From an uncultured Oscillibacter sp. (lineage in GTDB: Bacteria; Bacillota; Clostridia; Oscillospirales; Oscillospiraceae): a stretch of DNA of 45,208 nt. Position 1 is the stretch's first letter, and each line of letters starts with the position of its first letter. Below are positions 23,355-32,079 of this stretch, piece after piece. The stretch is from NCBI GenBank assembly GCA_900544105.1, contig UQUC01000008.1, positions 1 through 45,208 of the forward strand. Reading direction: 5' to 3'. A model generated the notes under the pieces. The model was not told the DNA's origin, made no database searches, and saw only the letters and a program-made list of their open reading frames with translations. A program made the translations under genes and the position numbers.

Positions 23355-24554
23355 ATGAACCTGAAGCAGATGAAGTACGATCTGATGAACACCCGCAAGG
23401 GCCTGCTGGATGAGGCCAAGACCATCCTGATGAAGGATGGCCAGACCGAGGACTACACCGCCAAGATGGCCGAGGTGGACAAGCTGAACAGCCAGATCGA
23501 GGCGGTGGATGCGTTGATCGCTCAGGAGGAGAAGTCCTTCGGCGGCGGTGATCCTGCCCCCGAGGGCAGCCTGAAGGGCGGCGCCCTGGGCAGCGGTGCG
23601 GAGGAGACCGGCTACCAGAAGGCTGTGAAGGCCTTCGCGGCGGCTGCCCGGGCTGGGTTCCCCACCCAGAAGGCCGCAGGCGACATGATGCAGGAAGGCG
23701 TGAACGCTGACGGCGGCTATGCCGTGCCGGAGGACATTGTGACCGCAATCATTGATCGCCGCGACAGCAAGGAGAGCCTGCTGGGCGAGGTCCGCGTCGT
23801 CAAGGTGAACAACAAGAGCGGCCGCCGCACCTTCAAGAAGCGCAGCCAGCACACCGGCTTTGCCACCGTGGCCGAAGCAGCCAAGTACGGCAAGGTAGCT
23901 ACGCCTCAGTTCGAGACCCTGAGCTATGAGATCGAGAAGCGGGGCGGTTATCTGCCTGTGACCGCCGAGCTGTATGAGGACAGCGATGCCGACATCGCGA
24001 TGCTGGCCCAGGAGTGGCTGGGCGACGAGGCGCGCGTGACTGCCAACAAAGAGATCCTGGCGGTTATCAACGCCAAGGCAGCCACGGACCTGAAGGACCT
24101 GGACGGCATCCTGAAGGCCTGGGTGGGCCTGGGCTCCGAGTTCCGGGCTACCAGCAAGCTCATTACCAACGATGACGGCCTGCTCTGGCTGGGCACCCTG
24201 AAGGACCAGAACGGCCGCTACCTGCTGACGCCCAATCCCGCCGAACCCAAGCAGCTGCAGCTGTGCGTCGGCCCTCATGTCCTGCCCGTCAAGACCTATG
24301 ACAACGATACGGTCCCCACCACCGGCACCAAGGTCCCCATGGTCATCGGCGACCTGAACGAGGGCGTTGTGTACTGGGACCGCCGCTCCTTCTCCGTGAA
24401 GCTCAGCGACACGGCCAGCGTGGGCACCCTGAACGCCTTTGAGCAGGACCTGATCCTGTGGCGCGGCTCCCTGCGGGATGACTGCACCAAGTGGGACGAG
24501 GACGCCTTTGTCAACGGCTACATCGATACTGCGGTCGTGCAGGCCGCCGGCTGA
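23355..24554 (+). CDS. major capsid protein, HK97 fold
   Basis: 399 residues. The N-terminal ~65 residues are a coiled-coil delta/scaffold domain (LLDEAKTILMKDGQTEDYTAKMAEVDKL...), then a gap and NADGGYAVPEDIVTAIIDRR marking the start of the mature capsid domain. Later motifs ETLSYEIEKRGGYLPVTAELYEDS and NDDGLLWLGTLKDQNGRYLL are standard HK97 MCP features. Cleavage would fall in the Gly-rich 70-100 region. Confidence 0.95.
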   Translation: MNLKQMKYDLMNTRKGLLDEAKTILMKDGQTEDYTAKMAEVDKLNSQIEAVDALIAQEEKSFGGGDPAPEGSLKGGALGSGAEETGYQKAVKAFAAAARAGFPTQKAAGDMMQEGVNADGGYAVPEDIVTAIIDRRDSKESLLGEVRVVKVNNKSGRRTFKKRSQHTGFATVAEAAKYGKVATPQFETLSYEIEKRGGYLPVTAELYEDSDADIAMLAQEWLGDEARVTANKEILAVINAKAATDLKDLDGILKAWVGLGSEFRATSKLITNDDGLLWLGTLKDQNGRYLLTPNPAEPKQLQLCVGPHVLPVKTYDNDTVPTTGTKVPMVIGDLNEGVVYWDRRSFSVKLSDTASVGTLNAFEQDLILWRGSLRDDCTKWDEDAFVNGYIDTAVVQAAG

Positions 24555-24566
24555 TCGTGAGGTGTC

Positions 24567-25100
24567 ATGATGGCAGGTAAGAAGAAAACGGAGCATACCA
24601 AGAAGCCGGAGCATACCAAGAAGCCGGCCAAGGATGCCCTGCAGACCATTCAGGAGGCACAGGAGCCGCCTCAGGCCGCTCAGGCGGACCAGGAGCCTAT
24701 GCAGACCGCTCAGGCGGACCAGGAGCCTATGCAGACCGCTCAGGAGACTCAGGAGCAGCCCCAGGCCGCTCAGACAGACCAGGAGCCTATGCAGGCCGCT
24801 CAGGATACTCAGGAGCAGTCCCAGACCGTCCAGACGGGTATTGACCTGGGGGATCCGGCATCGTCCGGAATCTCCGGGGACATCGTGGCAGTCAATGCTG
24901 AAGGCGGCCTGAACCTTCGAATCGGCCCCGGACGCAGCTATCCCGTTACGGAATTGCTGGAAGACGGCACGCTGCTGACGGTTCTGGAGCTGCCCCATGG
25001 CGCCGAGGTGCCCGGCTGGGCTCTGGTGCACACCGGGGAGCGCACCGGCTGGGTGGATCGCCTCTTTATCCAGGAGCCGGAGGAAAACAAGGAGGAGTAA
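24567..25100 (+). CDS. head-associated protein: glutamine-rich repeats plus bacterial SH3 domain
   Basis: 177 residues. N-terminal EHTKKP duplicated; residues ~32-91 are six 10-residue repeats of the type QEPMQTAQAD; residues ~105-170 form an SH3b domain (GGLNLRIGPGRSYPVTELLEDGTLLTVLE, then WALVHTGERTGWVDRLFI). SH3b domains usually bind peptide or cell-wall glycans. Sitting just after the capsid gene, it could be a decoration or wall-contact protein displayed on a flexible stalk (inference). Confidence 0.75.
   Translation: MMAGKKKTEHTKKPEHTKKPAKDALQTIQEAQEPPQAAQADQEPMQTAQADQEPMQTAQETQEQPQAAQTDQEPMQAAQDTQEQSQTVQTGIDLGDPASSGISGDIVAVNAEGGLNLRIGPGRSYPVTELLEDGTLLTVLELPHGAEVPGWALVHTGERTGWVDRLFIQEPEENKEE
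24661..24840 (+). repeat. six 30-bp in-frame coding repeats
   Basis: Six consecutive 30-bp units, each starting AGGAGC, code the 10-residue repeats of the SH3b protein. Two are identical over at least 24 bp, suggesting recent copy-number change by slippage. Confidence 0.85.
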
Positions 25101-25102
25101 TC

Positions 25103-25438
25103 ATGGTGCTGACGGACGCGCGCAAGACGGCGCTGCTGGCGTACTGCCGGATCGACGATCCCACGCCGGAGGACCTGTCGCTGTTGGAATCGCTGTATGC
25201 CGCCGCTGTTGCCTACATGGAGCAGGCCGGTGTCAGCGAGCCGAAGGAGGGGACGCCCAGGCGTGCCCAGTACGACCTGGCTGTCAACTATCTTTTGCTT
25301 GATGCCTACGACCAGCGCGAGACAGTATTTGCCGGTACCATCGTGGCCGATAACCCCGCGTTCCGCCGGATCATGAACCAACTGAAGCTGACCGAGCCTG
25401 TGGTGTCCGATTCGGACACCACAGGCACCGGCGCATAA
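25103..25438 (+). CDS. head-tail connector protein, gp6-like
   Basis: 111 residues. Helical N-terminus (KTALLAYCRIDDPTPEDLSLLESLYAAAVAYMEQAG) and AQYDLAVNYLLLDAYDQRE are typical of the HK97 gp6/gp15 adaptor family that rings the portal. Followed closely by the head-closure gene. Confidence 0.85.
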   Translation: MVLTDARKTALLAYCRIDDPTPEDLSLLESLYAAAVAYMEQAGVSEPKEGTPRRAQYDLAVNYLLLDAYDQRETVFAGTIVADNPAFRRIMNQLKLTEPVVSDSDTTGTGA

Positions 25439-25448
25439 GGAGGGGCCT

Positions 25449-26021
25449 ATGGCGATCAATGCGGGAGACCTGAATCAACGGCTGCGGGTCCTGGAATGCA
25501 GGAAGGACGCGGAAAAAAATGCGTACCGCTGGGAGGAGATCGGGCGGCTGTGGGCCAAGGCGGAACCGGATGACCGCCGAAACCTGTTCTCTGACGTTGG
25601 CATTGGCGCAAGAGGCGTGACATTCACCATCCGGTCCAGACCAAGTCTGACACTGCATCAAGCCTTTTTCTGGCGGGGGCAGCACTGCTTTTTGACATCG
25701 GCCATCCCCCGGGAGAATAACCGGGGGTACTGGACCGTGAAAGCGGCGCTGGTGGCTCCTGTGGACTGTCAGGCAGATATGGACCGAGATCCTCACGGAA
25801 TCTGCTTCCCTGGCATTCTTACAGAGAAATATGTTGGCCATGATCAGCCGGATTTCCATTCGGAAGTCACCACGACCTATGTTCTGGTGACACCCAAGAG
25901 TGTTGAGCTTCGTCCGGGCAGCTGGCTGGTGGCTGATGGCCAGTACTATCTCGTTCTGACCCCGCATCTGCTGGATGCGTATAAAAACGAGTTTGAAATC
26001 CGGAGGAAGGAGGACTGCTGA
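25449..26021 (+). CDS. head closure / head-tail joining protein
   Basis: 190 residues. The start GDLNQRLRVLECRKDAEKNAYRWEEIGRLWAKAEP is typical of the head-tail joining family. It is longer than the usual ~110 residues. A second half (VELRPGSWLVADGQYYLVLTP, NEFEIRRKE) resembles the first (FFWRGQHCFLTSAI), suggesting an internal domain duplication. GGAGG upstream. Confidence 0.8.
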   Translation: MAINAGDLNQRLRVLECRKDAEKNAYRWEEIGRLWAKAEPDDRRNLFSDVGIGARGVTFTIRSRPSLTLHQAFFWRGQHCFLTSAIPRENNRGYWTVKAALVAPVDCQADMDRDPHGICFPGILTEKYVGHDQPDFHSEVTTTYVLVTPKSVELRPGSWLVADGQYYLVLTPHLLDAYKNEFEIRRKEDC

Positions 26022-26527
26022 TGAGCAGATCTACCACCTTCGACATGCAGCAGTGGGATAAATTCTGGGAATACTGGGAGGACTTTATCGAGGAATGGCC
26101 CGAGGTTAAGCGGTTTGCACTGCTCACCATGGGTAGCTCCGTTCTGAAAGAAGTCCAAGATCAGGTTGTCCGACAGGGCGTCAATGACTCTCGCGGCCGG
26201 ATCCGGCGCTGGCAGGATATGCGCGTCGGCAGCCGCAACGGTTACGTGGCTGTTTCACCAGTGAGCGAAGATGTGGCAGTTACCAAAGACGGAAAAACCA
26301 CCGCAAGGGACATCACCCGATATGTAGACCAAGGCCATGCGATCCGTCCCCCTTCCGGAACGGCAGCGCGATATACGCCCCGCATAAAGAGTGGGCGGAC
26401 GTATGTGCCCGGTCGCCGGTTCTACAGTTGGGCAAGAATGGACGCACAGAAAATCGCCCTTGAAGCTGCTGACGATGCTGTACGCGAGCTTTGCGATGCC
26501 ATTGACGATGCTATTTACGGCGGTTAG
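26021..26527 (+). CDS. neck/tail completion protein, HK97 gp10-like
   Basis: 168 residues, starting in the stop of the previous gene. Placed between head closure and tail terminator. WPEVKRFALLTMGSSVLKEVQDQV at the N-terminus and a basic loop (YTPRIKSGRTYVPGRRFYSWA) fit gp10-like minor proteins; assignment rests partly on gene order. Confidence 0.68.
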   Translation: MSRSTTFDMQQWDKFWEYWEDFIEEWPEVKRFALLTMGSSVLKEVQDQVVRQGVNDSRGRIRRWQDMRVGSRNGYVAVSPVSEDVAVTKDGKTTARDITRYVDQGHAIRPPSGTAARYTPRIKSGRTYVPGRRFYSWARMDAQKIALEAADDAVRELCDAIDDAIYGG

Positions 26528-26541
26528 GAGAACGATTCACG

Positions 26542-27021
26542 ATGATTTTACCGAAGGATATTCAGGCCGCTATCTGCGCCAAACTGGAAGAGGTGTTCCC
26601 GGGCGAGACTGTCTATCAGGATTTAGTCCAGTCCGGATTTACCCGCCCCAGCAATCTGGTTGAGCTCGGAAAGATCTCTCTGGATCCGCTCTCCCTTGGC
26701 AATGGTGCAGTAAGCCTGCGATATGAATTCAAGTTGACCACCTTCTGTGAGGTGGATCAGGTCCACAACTCACATCTGCCTACGCTGGACCTGCGTGCGA
26801 TGATGATTATGGGTGCCTTTGCGGCCGGATACCTGAAGGTAGCTGACCGGGCACCGAAAGTCACTTCTTTAGCGGCAGATACAAGCCTGTATGATGCGGC
26901 AGAGGTGCATCTGGTGCTGACACTGACCGTTGATCGCAAGGATTTCCTGCCGGAGACCCTTGTGGAAATCATGCAGACGCTGAACACAAGATTTGTTGAT
27001 AAGAAGGAGGAATCCACATGA
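26542..27021 (+). CDS. tail terminator family protein
   Basis: 159 residues. PKDIQAAICAKLEEVFPGETVYQD and VHLVLTLTVDRKDFLPE resemble the tail terminator (DUF6838-like) proteins of Clostridia myophages that cap the tail tube. It overlaps the sheath gene by 4 bp. Family name is from memory. Confidence 0.72.
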   Translation: MILPKDIQAAICAKLEEVFPGETVYQDLVQSGFTRPSNLVELGKISLDPLSLGNGAVSLRYEFKLTTFCEVDQVHNSHLPTLDLRAMMIMGAFAAGYLKVADRAPKVTSLAADTSLYDAAEVHLVLTLTVDRKDFLPETLVEIMQTLNTRFVDKKEEST

Positions 27022-28103
27022 GCAATTTAGCTATGCCCAAGCTGACGGTCGCTTTTAAGCAGGCGGCCCGCACGGCTGTGGCTCGGAGTCAGAAAGGTAT
27101 TGTGGCGCTGATCCTGCGTGACGCTGCTGCCGACGCCGAGGCTCTGAAATATACGCTGACCTCTACCGGCCAGATTCCCGCCGCTTTGGGTGTCGAAAAC
27201 CAGAATGCCATCCGACGCGTGTTTCTGGGTGGCGTCAATCCCCCCAAGAAGGTTCTGGTATATGTCATGGCTTCGGCAGCCACCATCGCCGAAGATTCTG
27301 CTGTTCTGACCTGGCTGTCTACGCAGAAATTTGATTATCTGGCAGGCCCCGCAGATCTGTCCGAGGCCGAGGCCGCTGTGATCAAGACATGGGTTATCAA
27401 CCAGCGTGCCGATAACTACGCCACTTACAAGGCAGTTCTGCCCAACACCGCCGGTAATCACGAAGGCGTTATCAACTTCGTGGCAAACGGCATTCTGGTG
27501 GATGGCGTTACCTACACCACCGCCGGATACTGCGGCAGAATCGCCGGTCTGATCGCCGGTACTCCTATGCAGCAGTCCATTACCTACGCTGCTCTGCCCG
27601 AGGTTGAGGACATCACCCGTATGACCAGCCTCGATATGGATACCGCTGTCGGCGGTGGCAAGCTGGTGCTGTATCACGACGGTGAGAAAGTCAAGTGCGG
27701 CCGCGGCGTCAACAGTCTGACCACCATCACCGGCCGTTCCGACATCTGGAAGAAGATCAAGATCGTCGAGTGCCTGGATATGATGCAGCATGACATCCGC
27801 ATGACCATCCAGGACAACTACATCGGTAAGATGCCCAACACCTACGACAACAAGCTCCAGCTGGTGACTGCGATCTCCGTGTACCTGCAGGCACTGGCAA
27901 AGGACGGCCTTATTGATGCCGGTTTCACTGTCGGTATTGATGTCGATGCCCAGGATGCTTATCTGCAGGAACAGGGCACTCCTACCGTCGACATGAGCGA
28001 GCAGGAAATCAAGGAGGCTAACACCGGCACTCACGTATTCCTGTCCATCTATGTACGCCCTGTAGACGCCATGGAAGACGTGGCCGTCAACATCTACCTG
28101 TAA
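27018..28103 (+). CDS. contractile tail sheath protein
   Basis: 361 residues. The start MSNLAMPKLTVAFKQAARTAV, a middle AALPEVEDITRMTSLDMDTAV and the C-terminal THVFLSIYVRPVDAMEDVAVNIYL match XkdK-like/short sheath proteins. It forms the sheath that contracts to push the tube through the envelope. This gene makes the phage a myovirus. Confidence 0.92.
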   Translation: MSNLAMPKLTVAFKQAARTAVARSQKGIVALILRDAAADAEALKYTLTSTGQIPAALGVENQNAIRRVFLGGVNPPKKVLVYVMASAATIAEDSAVLTWLSTQKFDYLAGPADLSEAEAAVIKTWVINQRADNYATYKAVLPNTAGNHEGVINFVANGILVDGVTYTTAGYCGRIAGLIAGTPMQQSITYAALPEVEDITRMTSLDMDTAVGGGKLVLYHDGEKVKCGRGVNSLTTITGRSDIWKKIKIVECLDMMQHDIRMTIQDNYIGKMPNTYDNKLQLVTAISVYLQALAKDGLIDAGFTVGIDVDAQDAYLQEQGTPTVDMSEQEIKEANTGTHVFLSIYVRPVDAMEDVAVNIYL

Positions 28104-28117
28104 GGAGGAAAACAGAT

Positions 28118-28549
28118 ATGGCATTTGAAACCGCAAGCCGTGTAATGAACGGCACCTTCGGCCAGCTGTGGGAAGACGGCGTGGAAATTGCGGAGGTCTC
28201 TGCTTTTCAGGCAAAGATCACCAAGAACTATGACACCGTGCAGATGTGCGGGCAGATGATGGAGGATCGGAAACTCATCAGCATCAAGGGGACCGGCTCC
28301 ATGACGCTGCATAAGGTCTATTCTCGGGGTTCGGATGACGCGGAAAGTGCCCTGGCGGGCCACGATGTCCGCAAGACGCTGGTGGGCGCTCTGGATGACC
28401 CGGATGCATACGGCGCGGAACGTATCGCTCTGTATGGCGTGAGCTATGATGAGCAGACGATGGCAGACTGGACGGCCGCAAAGGCCGGGACCCTGACAAT
28501 TCCGTTCCAGTTTACCGGATTCCAGTATCTGGACAAGGTGGAGGCGTAA
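28118..28549 (+). CDS. tail tube protein, XkdM-like
   Basis: 143 residues. MNGTFGQLWEDGVEIAEVSAFQAKIT, IKGTGSMTLHKVYSR and PFQFTGFQYLDKV are the hallmark of the PBSX XkdM tail tube family. Stacked hexamers make the inner tube. Strong AAGGAGG upstream. Confidence 0.93.
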   Translation: MAFETASRVMNGTFGQLWEDGVEIAEVSAFQAKITKNYDTVQMCGQMMEDRKLISIKGTGSMTLHKVYSRGSDDAESALAGHDVRKTLVGALDDPDAYGAERIALYGVSYDEQTMADWTAAKAGTLTIPFQFTGFQYLDKVEA

Positions 28550-28553
28550 GAGT

Positions 28554-28943
28554 ATGGAAAAGAAAATGAATGTGTTGGATGTCCTTCTGCGCGCGGATCT
28601 TCCTGATATGCGGAAGGACCTGCCGGAGAAGCGGATCGAGATGATCCGGCTCAGCGACCTTGCCGGTGCGCCTGTGGAATTTACCCTCCGGGGCCTGACC
28701 TATAAGCAGGTGCGTGAGCTGCAGGACCGCTCTGAGGACCGATCCGCTTATGGCGTTCTCTATGGCTGTGTCGATCCCAACTGGAAGGACCCTAAACTGC
28801 TGGACAAGGAAAAAGGCCTCGTAACGCCGATCGACGTTATTAAGGCCAAGCTGCTCCCCGGCGAGATCGAGGATCTGTATATCGAGATCCAGCTTTTGTC
28901 TGGGTATCTGCGGCGGACCATCAACGATGTAAAAAACGCCTAA
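28554..28943 (+). CDS. tail assembly chaperone, short form (XkdN/gpG-like)
   Basis: 129 residues, between tube and tape measure. RLSDLAGAPVEFTLRGLTYKQVRELQ is characteristic of XkdN-type chaperones that coat the tape measure during assembly. The last codons hold a slippery heptamer at 28931-28937, giving a second, longer product (see 28554-29092). Confidence 0.88.
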   Translation: MEKKMNVLDVLLRADLPDMRKDLPEKRIEMIRLSDLAGAPVEFTLRGLTYKQVRELQDRSEDRSAYGVLYGCVDPNWKDPKLLDKEKGLVTPIDVIKAKLLPGEIEDLYIEIQLLSGYLRRTINDVKNA

Positions 28944-29092
28944 AGGCGGGAGACGACCCTGAACTGGCCCTGCTCTTTTATCTGTTCCATACCCATAACT
29001 GGGGCCTGATGGATCTTCGCAGCCTTCAGTCCTGCGGTGATGGCTGGCAGGAAATTATCAGGGAGTTTTCCGCCTATGAAGTCAATAGGTAA
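28554..29092 (+). CDS. tail assembly chaperone, -1 frameshift product
   Basis: At 28931-28937 the heptamer A AAA AAC is in the correct zero frame (GTA AAA AAC). A -1 slip reads on from CGC at 28937 for 51 residues to TAA at 29090-29092. A small hairpin (CGCC/GGCG, 28937-28948) follows at once. The extension (GDDPELALLFYLFHTHNWGL, then QEIIREFSAYE) reads as real protein and has no start codon of its own in a suitable place. This is the G/GT-type frameshift found before tape-measure genes. Confidence 0.85.
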
Positions 29093-29106
29093 AGCCGATA
29101 AAAAAA

Positions 29107-29129
29107 CGCCCTCCCATGGCGGGAGGGCG
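29107..29129 (-). terminator. terminator of the minus-strand membrane gene
   Basis: 9-bp perfect stem CGCCCTCCC/GGGAGGGCG with T7 on the minus-strand side. Confidence 0.85.
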
Positions 29130-29140
29130 GAAATCCAGTC

Positions 29141-29320
29141 TTATCTGATTACGGACGACAGAAACAGGAGCATCAGTGAGACAAAAAAGACGACAAAGTC
29201 CCGCACAATGCGGCTTTTGTCGATGGAAATTCCGGTGCGAACCTGATCATCAAGGGAAGATGTATCAAAAACCAAAACGCAGCAGCAAACAAATGCCGCG
29301 ATGCCAGCAAGCACGACCAT
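29141..29320 (-). CDS. small membrane protein, moron-like single gene
   Basis: 59 residues from the ATG at 29320 (63 if a GTG at 29332, which has too close a ribosome site). Two membrane helices (MVVLAGIAAFVCCCVLVF and VRDFVVFFVSLMLLFLSSVI) flank a polar loop. It has its own promoter and terminator and is transcribed against the tail operon, exactly the layout of a moron gene expressed from the lysogen. Function unknown; surface change or exclusion is possible. Confidence 0.7.
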   Translation of the reverse strand: MVVLAGIAAFVCCCVLVFDTSSLDDQVRTGISIDKSRIVRDFVVFFVSLMLLFLSSVIR

Positions 29321-29357
29321 GATGGCGGACACTCCTTCCCTAAAACGGTTTTTCTTT

Positions 29358-29387
29358 ATCCTATCACAAGAATTCCGAGATTGTCAA
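29358..29387 (-). promoter_or_regulatory. promoter of the moron-like gene
   Basis: Minus-strand TTGACA (29387-29382), 18 bp, TAGGAT (29363-29358). It lies just upstream of the tape-measure ribosome site on the other strand. Confidence 0.72.
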
Positions 29388-29396
29388 GAAAGGAGC

Positions 29397-31430
29397 GTGA
29401 TTGCCACGGCAAACGAGGTCAGCATTGTCATGAAAATGGTGGATGATGTGACTTCCACCATGAAATCCATTGCCGGGGCCTCCCAATCCCTGAATAAGGA
29501 GTTTGAGTATCTTCAGGGGAAGGCAAAGGCTCTGGGGACTCGGTACGAGAGCCTGCGGCAGAACTCCGCTAAGTGCCGGACGGAAGCGGATTCCCTGAAA
29601 AAGCAGATGCGGGAGCTGCGCAAGGCCATAAATGATGGCGGCGAAGGCGCGGAAACGGCAGCAGAGAGCTATCAGAGACTGGTGGAACGGTACGATACCC
29701 TGATGGATGCCGCAAAGGGCTACAGCGAGGCGGCCAGGAGCACCGTGAAGGACATCAACAGCGTAGCGGATGCGGTTCGGAAGCTATCGGACACCCCCAA
29801 TCCGGATCCTGAGCCTGGGATAGGTCCGGGTATTGGGCAACTTACCAAAGGGCTGAGGAACAGCGGCCTCATCAAAGAGGCTGGTTCAGCGGTTTCTGGT
29901 TTTATCAGCGCTGAAATCACCAGTGCTTTGGGGCAGCCTGCGGCGGATGCCCTGAGCAAGACAATCTCTGGGACTATCAGCGGAGCTGCAGCCGGGTCTA
30001 TTGCCGGACCTGTAGGGGCGGCAGTCGGTGCCGCCATTGGCACGGCCGCGGGAGCCCTCAACGCCTACACAGGCTATAACGAAAAGCGGGACGATGCATT
30101 TAAGTCCTATGTCCAGAATGCCCATCAAAACCGACTGTCTGAGCAGGACTCAAGCCTGACCACCGGAAGTGAGATCGCCGCCGGGCGGGAGACCGACAAA
30201 ATCTCCTTCGCAACACTGTTCGGCGATGCGGACACCGCCGACAGCTATCTATCCGATTTGGTGGATATGGCCAACCTGACGCCGTTCCTCTACGATGACC
30301 TCACGGCCATGAGCAAGACGCTGGCCACATACAAGTACGGTGAGGATGAGATACTGCCGGTTCTGAAGACCATCGGAGATACCGGCGCGGCATTGGGGCA
30401 GTCCACCAGCGATATGACCATGGTGGCCACGGCGCTGGGACGTATGCGGTCCAGCGGCAAGACCACGCTGGAGTACCTGAACATCCTCAATGACCGGGGT
30501 ATCGGCGCGGTGGGAATGCTGTCTGACGCCTATGGCGTTGACCAGGGCACCATGTACGACATGATCTCCAAGGGCCAGGTCGAAGGCGGCAAGGCCGCAG
30601 AAATCATTTTGCAGGCCATGGCAGACAGCTTCGCCGGCTCTATGGAGAACCAGTCCAAGACATTTTCCGGATTGACCTCCACCGTTGAGGGTCTGACCCA
30701 GGAACTGGACAACGCTATGGGCGAGGGCTACAACGAAGGGCGCAAGGCCGGCCTGCAGGCCCAGCGGGACTGGCTGTCCGGCGAGAGCGGTGCGGCGGTC
30801 ATGGAGGCAAATAAGGCCATCGGCGCCTGGAAGGCAGAGCTGGAGAACAGCAAAGAGCAGTATATCCGGGACGCTGTGGATGCCATGATGGGCACGGATG
30901 AATACCAGACCGCCAAGGAAGCCGATGACGCCGCCGAGATGGGGCGACTCATCATGCAGGCCAAGACGCAGGGCATGAACGAATACAACGCCAGCGAAGG
31001 GGCCCAGCTGGCCTTGGAAAGCGAAAAAACGCTGGCGGAGGCTATCCGGAACGATGCTTCCACCAACCAGGATTACTGGGATGCAGGGTATGAAAAGGGT
31101 AACTGGTTTACCAAGGGCCTTGCCGCAAGCATTGGTAACAGGTCCTGGGATTATGAATCAAAGGGTGCCTCGTCGCCCAGCCGCCTGCTGGCGGACTACA
31201 ACAGCCACGCCTACGGCCTGAATTATGTCCCTTATGACGGCTATCCGGCCCTGTTGCATGAGGGTGAGCGGGTCATGACGGCCGCAGAAAACCGGAACAG
31301 CGCGGCGCAGACAATTACTGTGCAGGTAACGGGAAATGCATTCAGCGTCCGCAGTGATGAGGACATCGACGCCATAGCCCGGCAGATTGCCGTCCGAGTA
31401 CGGGAAGCGCAGGATACCTACGGAGGTTGA
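29397..31430 (+). CDS. tail tape measure protein
   Basis: About 677 residues. The N-terminal third is coiled coil (SLNKEFEYLQGKAKALGTRYESLRQ, LKKQMRELRKAI). A hydrophobic Gly/Ala-rich stretch (~200-225) follows, then a globular region with DLTAMSKTLATYKYGEDEILPVLKTIGD and a C-terminal part (SSPSRLLADYNSH, PALLHEGERVMTAAENR) typical of tape measures. It sets tail length. AAAGGAG is very near the GTG at 29397; a rare ATT at 29400 is the better spaced start, and the upstream part of the open frame overlaps the moron and is not coding. Confidence 0.92.
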   Translation: MIATANEVSIVMKMVDDVTSTMKSIAGASQSLNKEFEYLQGKAKALGTRYESLRQNSAKCRTEADSLKKQMRELRKAINDGGEGAETAAESYQRLVERYDTLMDAAKGYSEAARSTVKDINSVADAVRKLSDTPNPDPEPGIGPGIGQLTKGLRNSGLIKEAGSAVSGFISAEITSALGQPAADALSKTISGTISGAAAGSIAGPVGAAVGAAIGTAAGALNAYTGYNEKRDDAFKSYVQNAHQNRLSEQDSSLTTGSEIAAGRETDKISFATLFGDADTADSYLSDLVDMANLTPFLYDDLTAMSKTLATYKYGEDEILPVLKTIGDTGAALGQSTSDMTMVATALGRMRSSGKTTLEYLNILNDRGIGAVGMLSDAYGVDQGTMYDMISKGQVEGGKAAEIILQAMADSFAGSMENQSKTFSGLTSTVEGLTQELDNAMGEGYNEGRKAGLQAQRDWLSGESGAAVMEANKAIGAWKAELENSKEQYIRDAVDAMMGTDEYQTAKEADDAAEMGRLIMQAKTQGMNEYNASEGAQLALESEKTLAEAIRNDASTNQDYWDAGYEKGNWFTKGLAASIGNRSWDYESKGASSPSRLLADYNSHAYGLNYVPYDGYPALLHEGERVMTAAENRNSAAQTITVQVTGNAFSVRSDEDIDAIARQIAVRVREAQDTYGG

Positions 31431-31434
31431 ACCG

Positions 31435-32070
31435 ATGCGGATGATTTTCAGAAATACGCGAACAAATGAGGAGCAGGTAATGCCTGTGACTCCGTCCGGC
31501 TTCCAACTGACAGCCGGGCGGCTTGTGGAAAGTCTGGATATGGCCCAAACGGGGCAAGTCAATTTGTCTGGATTACCCGCCTTGTTCAATGAACAAATTG
31601 AGTTCCTGCTCCCTGCGGAGGCCAGGAACTATACCGCGCCCGGATACTCCGGGGACCCATACGCAATTGTGGACAAGCTTACCCAATGGTCCAATGACGG
31701 TGATGTTCTACGCTTCATCGTGACGGGCACGCCCGTCAATGTCCCTGTGCTTCTGCCGCCCATCCAATACCGGGAAGAAGGCGGCGCTGGGGATGTGACC
31801 GTGACGCTGACACTGCGGGAATACCGTTATCTGGAGGCAGAGACCACGGAAAAGACATCCACCGGCAACACTGGCCGCAGTGTGGAAACGGCCAAGAAAG
31901 CGGATACCGTATACACCGTGGTCAAGGGCGACACCCTGTGGGGCATCTCCCGGCGATATTACGGAAGCGGGCAGCTTGCCTATAAGCTGGCAGCCTATAA
32001 CGGCATCAAAAACGCAAACCTGATTTTCCCAAAGCAGAAGATCAACATCCCGGACAAATCCCTGCTGTGA
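31435..32070 (+). CDS. LysM-containing baseplate/tail protein, XkdP-like
   Basis: 211 residues from the ATG at 31435 (GGAGG 8 nt upstream). A C-terminal LysM domain (~161-207: YTVVKGDTLWGISRRYYG, then ILI-type end INIPDKS) is joined to an N-terminal baseplate domain. XkdP-like proteins link tape measure and hub in PBSX-type tails; LysM may contact peptidoglycan. Confidence 0.9.
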   Translation: MRMIFRNTRTNEEQVMPVTPSGFQLTAGRLVESLDMAQTGQVNLSGLPALFNEQIEFLLPAEARNYTAPGYSGDPYAIVDKLTQWSNDGDVLRFIVTGTPVNVPVLLPPIQYREEGGAGDVTVTLTLREYRYLEAETTEKTSTGNTGRSVETAKKADTVYTVVKGDTLWGISRRYYGSGQLAYKLAAYNGIKNANLIFPKQKINIPDKSLL

Positions 32071-32079
32071 GGTGTGGAC

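Noticed and set aside
22521..25031. 836-residue open frame on the minus strand across protease, capsid and SH3 genes
   Set aside because: It mirrors well-supported plus-strand head genes; its Leu/His/Gly-rich, motif-free sequence is the usual shadow of GC-rich codon use.
29301..29396. Upstream extension of the tape-measure frame
   Set aside because: It overlaps the moron's 5' end and promoter on the other strand and has no ribosome site; coding-like sequence starts at ATANEVS.
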